From positions 1 through 39,063 of the forward strand of contig NZ_VZRB01000050.1 of assembly GCF_008806595.1 (NCBI RefSeq): DNA of 39,063 bases. Reading direction: 5' to 3'. Within the stretch, counting starts at the first letter, position 1. Each line of letters opens with the position of its first letter. A model generated the notes under the pieces. That model made no database searches and was not told the DNA's origin. It saw nothing but the letters and a program-made list of their open reading frames with translations. Positions 32,497-39,063 of the stretch are shown here, piece by piece. The DNA comes from Streptomyces luteolifulvus (lineage in GTDB: Bacteria; Actinomycetota; Actinomycetes; Streptomycetales; Streptomycetaceae). A program made the position numbers and the translations under genes.

Positions 32497-32737
32497 GTTC
32501 AGTGGCTGTGTCACGTAAAATCCGCTGGCACGCGCTGACGGACAGGGAACAAGCGGCCGCCCTGGCGACCGCCCCCTCCGTGGTGCACGACCGCAGTGAC
32601 AGCGCCGGTGACCAGGCAACCGCCGCCCCGCCGCGGCCCGTGGCGCTGCGCCCCGGCGAGACCGCCACCGCGGTCCTGCAATGGCGGAACACCGTCACCG
32701 AGGCCGGGAGCCCGATGAGCCGTGTACGTTTCCGGTC

Positions 32738-33352
32738 ATGGGGACGTATCTGGTCGGCGTCGGTGCGCAGGAGTGGTTCGGTGCGGGCGGGGAGACAGCG
32801 GAGGAGGAAGAGGAGGACGGCTGGGTCGGCAAGGTCGCCTCGGCGCTCAACGAGGAGTTGAGACGGCGCGGTCTGCCTCCCTACGACTCCGTCCCCGAAG
32901 CGGCGCAGTTCGTGCGTGGCTCGGGGCTGTTGTTCGAGGAGAAGCTGGTTCCACGCGTCGACGGCTTCATCGCACTGTGCCGGACCCATCTGTCACGGGA
33001 GGAGGAGGAACTCCTGGCCGGCTGGACGGTGCTCGTGCCGTTGTCGCTCGACGAACCCATCCGGCTGCCGGTCGCCGCCTCCTGCACGGACGAGTCCGTG
33101 GTCGGGGGCGCACCGCAGGCGCTCGCCCTCGCGGAACGGCTGGCGGCGGCGGTCGAGTTGCCGGACGAGGTGCCCGAGGCGTGCGACAACCTCGACCTCA
33201 CGACATGGTTCCTGGACGGCCCGGCGAAGAAGGCGGCCGCCGCCCGGCCGGGGCCATGGAGCGAGGACCTGGACGCGGCCTTCTATGTGGCGCTGTATCT
33301 GAGGGCCGCCCAGTTCGTGCTACGGCGCGGCTGCCCGGTCGTCTGCTCCTGA
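32738..33352 (+). CDS. Conserved hypothetical protein, 204 residues
   Basis: I do not recognise a named family. The protein begins MGTYLVGVGAQEWFGAG and carries an acidic run, then RRRGLPPYDSVP, later WTVLVPLSLDEPIRLP, and ends near RRGCPVVCS. It is acidic and apparently cytosolic, with no membrane span or signal. The start has a TACGTT box (32725-32730) seven bases before the ATG and no ribosome-binding site, which suggests a leaderless transcript. Third-position GC matches its neighbours, so it is a real gene. It converges on lutC with 19 bases between stops. Confidence 0.75.
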   Translation: MGTYLVGVGAQEWFGAGGETAEEEEEDGWVGKVASALNEELRRRGLPPYDSVPEAAQFVRGSGLLFEEKLVPRVDGFIALCRTHLSREEEELLAGWTVLVPLSLDEPIRLPVAASCTDESVVGGAPQALALAERLAAAVELPDEVPEACDNLDLTTWFLDGPAKKAAAARPGPWSEDLDAAFYVALYLRAAQFVLRRGCPVVCS

Positions 33353-33371
33353 CGGTCCGCGTCGGCGCGCA

Positions 33372-34022
33372 TCACCCCGGTCCGTGCACCAGCACCACTT
33401 CCAGGGTGCGCGGCCCGTGCACCCCCTCGACCCGGTCCAGCTCGATGTCACTGGTCGCCGACGGGCCGGAGATCCAGGTCAACGGGCGTGCGGGGTCCAG
33501 GCGTTCGAGGGCCTGCGGGACGGAGGAGACGACCTGGTCCGGAATCCGTACGACACAGATGTGGTGGTCGGGCACGAGAGTGATACGGCGTCGGCCCTGG
33601 TCCGGCGAGCCGTCCAGCACGATGGTGCCGGTCTCGGCGACGGCCACCGCACACGCGGTGACGACGCTGTCGACCCGGTCCAGCTCGTGCGGAGTGCTCT
33701 CGGCCCGGTCCGGGACGCGCTCGGCATCGACGGCCGCGAGCCAGTCCCCATCCAGCCCCGACGGTACGAGTACGGTCTGCGCGCCCCTCCCCGCCAGCAG
33801 CCCGGCGATCATCGCCGCCAGCTCGTCCGTCGCGCAGCGATGCACGATGGCGCGGTAGTCCGCCAGGTTCCCGGCCAGCAGATCGACCGTCTGCTCGGCA
33901 CTCCGCTCGCCGTGCTCGCGCACATAGCTGCGCTCGATCGCCTGCTCGTACGGCGTGTCGTCCTGCCGTACATCCGCCAGCGCGCGCCGCACCCGGCCCA
34001 GGATCCGCTCCCTGCTGCTCAT
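33372..34022 (-). CDS. lutC: LutC-like LUD-domain protein
   Basis: The 216-residue protein has a LUD domain with AVAETGTIVLDGSPDQGRR, in parts, and HICVVRIPDQVVSSVPQALERL, which match LutC/YkgG. Together with LutA and LutB it oxidises L-lactate to pyruvate through iron-sulfur clusters. The ATG overlaps the lutB stop (ATGA). The end lies 19 bases from the convergent gene ending at 33352. Confidence 0.92.
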   Translation of the reverse strand: MSSRERILGRVRRALADVRQDDTPYEQAIERSYVREHGERSAEQTVDLLAGNLADYRAIVHRCATDELAAMIAGLLAGRGAQTVLVPSGLDGDWLAAVDAERVPDRAESTPHELDRVDSVVTACAVAVAETGTIVLDGSPDQGRRRITLVPDHHICVVRIPDQVVSSVPQALERLDPARPLTWISGPSATSDIELDRVEGVHGPRTLEVVLVHGPG

Positions 34023-35521
34023 TCGCCGCGGTCCCTTCCGTCGTGTGTGCGCTGCCACCAGTCACGGAAAGGCTCTGCCGGCACCGGCGGAAGGTCCCGG
34101 GTGCCGCTCCAGGCCCGGCCGGGACCGGGGAGCGTGCGCGGATGGAAGCGGCGGGTGCGGGAGGCGAGCCGCTGTCCGGTGCGCAGCGCGCCCGGGTGGG
34201 TGAACGCCCAGCGTGCCGCCCGCATGGCGGCCCGCTCGGCCGCGTGTCCCTTCGCGGGCCGCAGCACCACCTTGTTGCCTTCACGTGTCGTCCGGCCGCC
34301 CTCGACGACCCGTTCCCGCAGATGCACCAGCACCTCGGGGATGTCGATGGCGACCGGACACACCTCGTAGCAGGCGCCGCACAGCGAGGAGGCGTACGGC
34401 AGTGAGGCGTCGATCTCACTGGCGATGCCTCGGAGTTGGGGGCTGAGGATGGCGCCGATCGGGCCCGGGTAGACCGAGCCGTACGCATGGCCGCCGGCCC
34501 GCTCGTACACCGGGCAGACATTGAGACACGCCGAGCAGCGGATGCAGCGCAGGGCCTGACGGCCGACCTCGTCGGCGAGGGTGTCGGTGCGTCCGTTGTC
34601 GAGCAGGACCAGATGGAAGGTCCGCGGGCCGTCCTCGTCGGTGGTGCCGGTCCACATCGAGGTGTACGGGTTCATGCGCTCGGCGGTGGAGGAGCGGGGG
34701 AGGGTCTGCAGGAACACCTCCAGGTCCTGCCAGGTGGGCAGGATCTTCTCGATGCCCACGACCGAGATCAGTGTCTCGGGCAGGGTCAGGCACATCCGTC
34801 CGTTGCCCTCGGACTCGACCACGACAAGCGTGCCGGTCTCGGCGACCATGAAGTTGGCGCCGGAGACACCGACCTTGGCGCGCAGGAACTTCTCGCGCAG
34901 ATGCAGCCGGGCCGCCTCGGCGAGCTCGGCTGGTGTGTCGGTCAGGCCCTCGGGCGCCGGGCGCCCCCACTCGCCCATCTCCTGGCGGAAGATGTCGCGG
35001 ATCTCGCCGCGGTTGCGGTGGATCGCCGGGACCAGGATGTGCGAGGGCCGGTCCCTGCCCAACTGCACGATCAGCTCGGCGAGATCGGTCTCGTAGGCGC
35101 GGATGCCCTCCGCCTCGAGTGCCTCGTTGAGCCCGATCTCCTGCGTGGCCATCGACTTGACCTTGACGACCTCGGTCTCGCCGGTGGCCTTCACCAGGCC
35201 GGCCACGATCCGGTTGGCCTCGTCGGCGTCGACGGCCCAGTGGACGGTGCCGCCCGCCGCCGTGACCGACTCCTCCAACTGCACCAGGTAGCGGTCGAGA
35301 TGACGGAGCGTATGATCCTTGATCCGCATACCGGCCTCGCGCAGCGCCGCCCAGTCGGACACCTCCGCCACGGCCCTGGCCCGCTTGGCGCGGATGGTGT
35401 GGGTGGCGTGCCGCAGATTGCCGCGCAGGGTCTGGTCGTGCACGGCGTCGCGCGCGGCCTCCGGAAACGCCGGGGGCGGGGGCGGGGGAAAAGCAGGCAT
35501 CCCCAGATACGTCCCGCTCAT
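34019..35521 (-). CDS. lutB: LutB-like iron-sulfur L-lactate dehydrogenase subunit
   Basis: The 500-residue protein has an N-terminal LUD domain (GVSGANFMVAETGTLVV) and two ferredoxin-like clusters in CIRCSACLNVCP and CGACYEVCP, followed by an Arg-rich C-terminal region. These match LutB/YkgF. It is the electron-carrying core of the lactate oxidation complex. The start overlaps the stop of lutA by four bases (ATGA) and the stop overlaps lutC, so the three genes are translated together. The N-terminus has a proline-rich stretch FPPPPPPAFPEAA before the domain, which is an extension without clear role. Confidence 0.93.
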   Translation of the reverse strand: MSGTYLGMPAFPPPPPPAFPEAARDAVHDQTLRGNLRHATHTIRAKRARAVAEVSDWAALREAGMRIKDHTLRHLDRYLVQLEESVTAAGGTVHWAVDADEANRIVAGLVKATGETEVVKVKSMATQEIGLNEALEAEGIRAYETDLAELIVQLGRDRPSHILVPAIHRNRGEIRDIFRQEMGEWGRPAPEGLTDTPAELAEAARLHLREKFLRAKVGVSGANFMVAETGTLVVVESEGNGRMCLTLPETLISVVGIEKILPTWQDLEVFLQTLPRSSTAERMNPYTSMWTGTTDEDGPRTFHLVLLDNGRTDTLADEVGRQALRCIRCSACLNVCPVYERAGGHAYGSVYPGPIGAILSPQLRGIASEIDASLPYASSLCGACYEVCPVAIDIPEVLVHLRERVVEGGRTTREGNKVVLRPAKGHAAERAAMRAARWAFTHPGALRTGQRLASRTRRFHPRTLPGPGRAWSGTRDLPPVPAEPFRDWWQRTHDGRDRGE

Positions 35522-36273
35522 ACCGCAGGCTCCTCCTCCGTGCTCGCCAGGATCTCCGCGATGTGCACCGGCCGCATGCCGGTCCGCAGGCGGGCCATCG
35601 TTGTGCCGATGTGCATCAGACACGAGTTGTCGGCCGCGCACAGCACCTCGGCACCCGTCGCCTCGGCGTTGCGTACCTTGTCTGCGCCCATCGCCCCCGA
35701 GACGTCGGAGTTCTTCAGGGCGAAGGTGCCGCCGAAACCGCAGCATTCGTCGGCACCCGGCAGCTCGACCAGCTCCAGCCCCTTCACCGCCCGGAGCAGC
35801 CGAAGGGGACGGTCGCCCAGTCCCAGCCCGCGCAGCCCGTGGCAGGTCGGGTGGTAGGTCACCTTGTGCGGGTAGTGGGCGCCGACGTCCGTCACCCCGA
35901 GGACGTCCACCAGAAACTCCGTCAGCTCGTACGTCTTGGGGACCACGGGTGCCAGGGTGGCGGCGAGGGTGTCCCCGCGCCCCTCCGCCCTGGCCCGCTC
36001 GCCCATCCGCGGATACAGCTCCCGCACCATCGCCCCGCACGACCCGGACGGCGTCACGATCGCCGCGTACCCCCCGAAGACATCGGAGAAATGCCGGGCG
36101 AGCGGCTCCGCCTCATGGCGGTAGCCGGTGTTGTAGTGCGCCTGTCCGCAGCAGGTCTGGGCCATCGGGAAGTCGACCTCGACACCCAGCCTGGTCAGCA
36201 GTTTCACCACGGCGCGCCCGGTGTCCGGATAGAGCGTGTCGTTGACGCAGGTCAGGAACAGGGCGACACGCAT
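35518..36273 (-). CDS. lutA: LutA-like iron-sulfur L-lactate dehydrogenase subunit
   Basis: The 251-residue protein has two CCG-type domains: AQTCCGQAHYN in the first and ADECCGFGG in the second, the cysteine motifs of LutA/YkgE and heterodisulfide-reductase-like proteins. It opens the lutABC operon with AGGAG five bases before the ATG. I see no permease or lutR-type regulator beside it; the upstream 270 bases contain only a possible small ORF and a short repeat. Confidence 0.94.
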   Translation of the reverse strand: MRVALFLTCVNDTLYPDTGRAVVKLLTRLGVEVDFPMAQTCCGQAHYNTGYRHEAEPLARHFSDVFGGYAAIVTPSGSCGAMVRELYPRMGERARAEGRGDTLAATLAPVVPKTYELTEFLVDVLGVTDVGAHYPHKVTYHPTCHGLRGLGLGDRPLRLLRAVKGLELVELPGADECCGFGGTFALKNSDVSGAMGADKVRNAEATGAEVLCAADNSCLMHIGTTMARLRTGMRPVHIAEILASTEEEPAV

Positions 36274-36331
36274 CGCGGCTCCTTGTGATCGGTCATCGGA
36301 TGAGTGAAGCGTAGTCCGGGACGGTGCCCCC

Positions 36332-36496
36332 TCACACCCCGGCGAGCCGGGCCTGTGCGGCGCGCCATGGAGCGGTGTCCCCGCGCTGTTCGTACCGCGT
36401 CAACGGCTCGGTACGGGCGAGCAGATCACGCATCTCCGTCGGATCACGCATCTCCGTGCGAGCGCCTCCGAGCCTGCCGGCCCGCTGACCGCCCAT
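36332..36496 (-). CDS. Possible 54-residue ORF upstream of lutA
   Basis: From an ATG at 36496 a frame reads TEMRDPTEMRDLLARTEPL in its middle and WRAAQARLAGV at the end. It carries an in-frame 18-nt duplication (TEMRDx twice). About three quarters of the third positions are G or C, somewhat below neighbouring genes. No ribosome-binding site of note precedes it, and it does not resemble a family I know. It ends 58 bases before lutA on the same strand. It may be a leader peptide or a gene remnant, or chance. Confidence 0.3.
   Translation of the reverse strand: MGGQRAGRLGGARTEMRDPTEMRDLLARTEPLTRYEQRGDTAPWRAAQARLAGV
36424..36457. repeat. 16-nt direct repeat, period 18
   Basis: GATCACGCATCTCCGT occurs at 36424-36439 and 36442-36457, two bases apart. 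If the minus-strand ORF is real, the repeat is an in-frame duplication of six codons. Confidence 0.75.
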
Positions 36497-36541
36497 TCAG
36501 TACGATTTCATGATCCCGGGGGCAGCGGGCCGGAGGAACAT

Positions 36542-37891
36542 GTGCTGAACTGGGATGCGGCCAGCAATCTGTCCGTCCCGGGAGTCCTGTTGCCCCTCAC
36601 CTACCGTCAGCCCGGCGTCGTCCTCACCGACCGCCACTTCACCGTCCCCCTCGACCACGACGACCCGGCGGGGGAGACGATCGAGCTCTACGGCCGTGAG
36701 GTCGTCGCGAGCGACAAGGCGGGCCAGGACCTCCCATGGCTGGTCTACCTCCAGGGCGGCCCCGGCTTCGGCGCCCACCGCTTCGTCGGCAGGCAGTCCT
36801 GGCTCGACCGCGCCCTGAAGGAGTTCCGCGTCCTGCTCCTCGACCAGCGCGGCACCGGCCACTCCACCCCCGCCAACCGTCAGACGCTCCCGCTGCGCGG
36901 CGGCCCCGCCGAACAGGCCGACTACCTGGCCCTCTTCCGGGCCGACGCGATCGTGCGGGACTGCGAGGAGATCCGGCCCCAGGTCACCGGTGGCGCCCCC
37001 TGGACCGTCCTCGGCCAGAGCTTCGGCGGCTTCTGCACCGTCCACTATCTGTCCACCGCCCCCGAGGGCCTGACCGCCGCCGTGATCACCGGTGGCCTGC
37101 CCTCCCTCGACGCCCACGCCGACGACGTCTACCGGGCCGCCTACCCCCGCATCGAGCGCAAGGTCACCGCGCACTACGCCCGCTACCCGCAGGACGTCGA
37201 GCGCGCGCGGCAGATCGCCGAGTACGTGCTCCGGCATCAGCCGGTCCTGCCGAGCGGCTACCGCCTCACCGTCGAGGCCTTCCAGTCCCTCGGCATCGTC
37301 CTCGGCGGCAGCGAGGGCAGCCACCGTCTCCATTACCTCCTGGAACACGCCTTCGTCCGCACCCCGCAGGGACCCGTCCTCTCGGACGCCTTCCAGGAGC
37401 AGGTCCAGGGGCTCCTGTCGTATGCGGGCCACCCCCTGTACGCCCTCGTCCACGAGGCGATCTACGGCCAGGACGAGCGGCCCACCGCCTGGTCGGCCGA
37501 ACGCGTCCGCGCCGACTTCCCGCAGTTCGACGCGGCGAAGACCCTCGCGGGCGACGGACCGCTGCTGTTCACCGGCGAGACGATCCACCCCTGGATGTTC
37601 GACTGCGACCCGGCCCTGCGCCCCCTGCGCGAGACCGCCGCACTGCTCGCCGCCCGCACCGACTGGCAGCCCCTGTACGACCCCGCCCGTCTCGCCTCCA
37701 ACGAGGTCCCGGTCGCGGCGGCCGTCTACCACGACGACATGTACGTCGATACCGCCCACTCCCTCGAAACCGCCCGCGCCGTCCGGGGCCTGCGCACCTG
37801 GGTCACCGACGAGTTCGAGCACGACGGCGTACGGGCGGGCGGCCCGAGGGTCCTCGACCGGCTGCTGGCGATGACACGGGACGACGTGTGA
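36542..37891 (+). CDS. Alpha/beta hydrolase, proline iminopeptidase-like
   Basis: The 449-residue protein has QGGPGFGAHRF in place of the HGGPG oxyanion motif, the acidic LLLDQRGTGHSTPA, and the nucleophile elbow GQSFGG (S160). These mark an S33 prolyl iminopeptidase-type hydrolase. The catalytic His is probably near EFEHDGV at the end. Such enzymes release N-terminal proline or hydrolyse other amides. It starts at a GTG with GGAGG five bases upstream. It is cytosolic by sequence and, with the PIG-L gene 21 bases downstream, may be part of one unit, although the latter has its own -10-like TAGTGT. Confidence 0.88.
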   Translation: MLNWDAASNLSVPGVLLPLTYRQPGVVLTDRHFTVPLDHDDPAGETIELYGREVVASDKAGQDLPWLVYLQGGPGFGAHRFVGRQSWLDRALKEFRVLLLDQRGTGHSTPANRQTLPLRGGPAEQADYLALFRADAIVRDCEEIRPQVTGGAPWTVLGQSFGGFCTVHYLSTAPEGLTAAVITGGLPSLDAHADDVYRAAYPRIERKVTAHYARYPQDVERARQIAEYVLRHQPVLPSGYRLTVEAFQSLGIVLGGSEGSHRLHYLLEHAFVRTPQGPVLSDAFQEQVQGLLSYAGHPLYALVHEAIYGQDERPTAWSAERVRADFPQFDAAKTLAGDGPLLFTGETIHPWMFDCDPALRPLRETAALLAARTDWQPLYDPARLASNEVPVAAAVYHDDMYVDTAHSLETARAVRGLRTWVTDEFEHDGVRAGGPRVLDRLLAMTRDDV

Positions 37892-37912
37892 GGTGACGGC
37901 TAGTGTGCGGAC

Positions 37913-38677
37913 ATGACCGAGCCGAAGATCACTCAGCTCCAGCCCATGCCGGACGACTGGCAGCGCGCCCTCGCGGTCGTGGCACACCCCGACGACCTCG
38001 AGTACGGCTGCTCCGCGGCGATCGCCTCCTGGACCGACGCCGGACGTGAGATCGGCTACGTCCTGGCGACCCGCGGTGAGGCGGGCATGGACACCCTGGA
38101 GCCCGCGAACTGCGGCCCGCTGCGGGAACGGGAGCAGCGGGCGAGCGCGGCCGTGGTGGGGGTGTCGTCCGTGGAGTTCCTCGACCACAGGGACGGCGTG
38201 ATCGAATACGGTCCCGCCCTGCGCCGTGACATCGCCGCCGCGATCCGCCGCCACCGCCCCGAACTGGTCATCACCCTCAACCACCGGGACACCTGGGGCG
38301 GAGTCGCCTGGAACACCCCGGACCATGTGGCGGTGGGACGCGCCACGCTGGACGCGGCCGGAGACGCCGGCAACCGCTGGATCTTCCCCGAGCTCGGGGG
38401 CCAGGGCCTGGAGCCGTGGAACGGGGTCCGCTGGGTCGCTGTCGCCGGCTCCAGCACCCCCACCCACGCGGTGGACGCCACACCCGGCCTGGAACGCGCG
38501 GTGCGCTCCCTGCTCGAACACCGCACCTACATCGAGGCGTTGACGGACGAAGACCCCACTAAGGGACGTATGACAGTCGAAGAGTACGCCCGTGACTTCT
38601 TGACTAGGAATGCGCAGGCCGTCGCCGATCGATTCGGGGGCCGGCCGGCGGTGGCGTTTGAGGTCTTCGGCCGCTGA
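37913..38677 (+). CDS. PIG-L/LmbE family deacetylase
   Basis: The 254-residue protein has the zinc motif AHPDDLEYG (H25, D28) and, further on, the second His in NTPDHVAVGRATLDA. These are the ligands of N-acetylglucosamine deacetylases such as MshB and mycothiol S-conjugate amidase Mca. TRGEAG and LDHRDG are further family elements. It is shorter than MshB (about 290-300), so it is a paralogue of unknown substrate. The ATG is preceded by TAGTGT (37901-37906) six bases upstream and no ribosome site, so it may be leaderless. A strong terminator follows. Confidence 0.9.
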   Translation: MTEPKITQLQPMPDDWQRALAVVAHPDDLEYGCSAAIASWTDAGREIGYVLATRGEAGMDTLEPANCGPLREREQRASAAVVGVSSVEFLDHRDGVIEYGPALRRDIAAAIRRHRPELVITLNHRDTWGGVAWNTPDHVAVGRATLDAAGDAGNRWIFPELGGQGLEPWNGVRWVAVAGSSTPTHAVDATPGLERAVRSLLEHRTYIEALTDEDPTKGRMTVEEYARDFLTRNAQAVADRFGGRPAVAFEVFGR

Positions 38678-38688
38678 GCACGTGACAA

Positions 38689-38714
38689 CGCCCCCAGTCA
38701 GGAGACCGGGGGCG
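38689..38714. terminator. Bidirectional terminator hairpin
   Basis: CGCCCCC-A-GTC pairs with GAC-C-GGGGGCG over an AGGA loop: an 11-position stem with one A/C mismatch. It starts 12 bases after the PIG-L stop and also faces the convergent zinc-ribbon gene ending at 38760. Confidence 0.75.
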
Positions 38715-38759
38715 GCGCGGCACTGCCCCAACCGCCTGGCAATTGGGGCGGGGAAGAGG

Positions 38760-38933
38760 TCAGGATCCGGGGTAGTCGGGGTCGTCCTCGGCGGATTGCA
38801 GGACCGTGGACCCCTCGGTCCAGTGGTTCACCCAGCCGCACAGCGGACAGGCGTAGCGGCCGTTGAGCCTGCTGACCTCGGCATCGCACTGCCGGCAGAG
38901 CGTCGTCGTGATCTCCGCGGTAGCCGGGGACAC
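38760..38933 (-). CDS. Small zinc-ribbon protein
   Basis: The 57-residue protein starts at a GTG; AGGAG lies nine bases upstream. Two CxxC pairs, CRQC and CPLC, in EITTTLCRQCDAEVSRL and GRYACPLCGWVNHW, form a likely zinc ribbon. The C-terminus is acidic (SAEDDPDYPGS). Similar small proteins are common in Streptomyces, with no established function. The AGGAG and the region upstream lie at or in the end of the transposon whose transposase begins at 38998, so its native promoter may have been displaced. Confidence 0.75.
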   Translation of the reverse strand: MSPATAEITTTLCRQCDAEVSRLNGRYACPLCGWVNHWTEGSTVLQSAEDDPDYPGS

Positions 38934-38936
38934 GGC

Positions 38937-39063
38937 CTTAGAACTCCTAACAAAGTGGCCCTGGAATGTGGGTGGTTGTGGGGTTGTTGACTGGTACATG
39001 AGGAAGGGTCAGCAGCTTCCGTGGATCGTGCAGGATGAGTTGTGGGTGCGGATCGAGCCGTTG
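38937..39063 (+). mobile_element. Left part of an IS5-family insertion sequence, cut by the window edge
   Basis: The gene at 38998 marks an insertion element whose right end lies outside the window. The left terminus cannot be fixed from this side, since only one inverted repeat would be visible. A short TTAG/CTAA inverted pair (38938-38950) near the boundary with the zinc-ribbon gene is the best clue. GC here (about 53 percent in 38941-38997) is below the surrounding sequence. Confidence 0.6.
38998..39063 (+). CDS. IS5-family transposase, N-terminal fragment
   Basis: The 22 visible residues begin MRKGQQLPWIVQDELW and run off the right edge. I recognise this as the opening of an IS5-type transposase common in Streptomyces, where the full protein is about 270-300 residues with a DDE catalytic domain. 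The domain itself is not in the window, so completeness cannot be judged. The first residues and the RIEPL that follows are the basis of the call. Confidence 0.75.
   Translation, partial: MRKGQQLPWIVQDELWVRIEPL

Overview
The window is high-GC DNA with very strong third-position G/C, frequent GTG and TTG starts, several apparently leaderless genes and many actinobacterial families. It looks like a Streptomyces chromosome. I saw no rRNA, tRNA or CRISPR array. Most of it is ordinary accessory chromosome, with one complete defence locus and one compact regulon readable from its operators.

Layout. 1-2100 (minus): family III CoA-transferase, GntR/UTRA regulator and the N-terminus of an EtfB-like flavoprotein, probably one operon, with a repeated 16-nt palindromic motif upstream. 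2256-4487: an 87-aa chorismate-mutase-like protein, an actinobacterial conserved protein, and an FMN reductase divergent from a TetR regulator, with two matching palindromes between them. 4517-5706 (minus): two decayed neighbours, a TetX-like FAD monooxygenase with a large internal deletion and a TetR gene with a one-base frameshift, still preceded by a 29-bp dyad. 5836-11116: LacI regulator, thioredoxin, a MerA/lipoamide-dehydrogenase-like flavoprotein with an altered C-terminal active site, peptide deformylase, a TPR protein and a pirin.

11202-19613 (plus): four overlapping genes that form a complete type III Wadjet (JetABCD) system: kleisin-like JetA, MukE-like JetB, SMC ATPase JetC and Toprim nuclease JetD. 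Known Wadjet complexes are condensin-like machines that extrude and cleave circular plasmid DNA. No mobility genes flank the locus.

21071-24577: a sulfane-sulfur (persulfide) detoxification cluster: rhodanese-DUF2892, a CstR-like regulator lacking the copper-binding His, a TauE/SafE permease, a second rhodanese and a persulfide-dioxygenase/rhodanese fusion. ATACCC-N4-GGGTAT palindromes lie before the cstR/rhodanese pair and twice before the dioxygenase. The latter two also sit upstream of a divergent Tat-exported molybdenum hydroxylase and its 2Fe-2S subunit (24744-27344), which may therefore belong to the same regulon.

27907-32447: a YheO-type regulator overlapping a PLP ammonia-lyase, a cupin, and a MoxR ATPase/VWA pair. 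32738-36273: an unrecognised conserved protein, then lactate utilisation genes lutABC (minus). 36332-39063: a possible 54-aa ORF with an in-frame duplication, an alpha/beta hydrolase, a PIG-L deacetylase, a zinc-ribbon protein and the start of an IS5-type transposase cut by the window edge.

The best leads are the intact Wadjet locus, the CstR operator set with its possible extension to the molybdenum enzyme, and the decayed monooxygenase/TetR pair. All functional calls rest on reading motifs and gene order; no database search was run.
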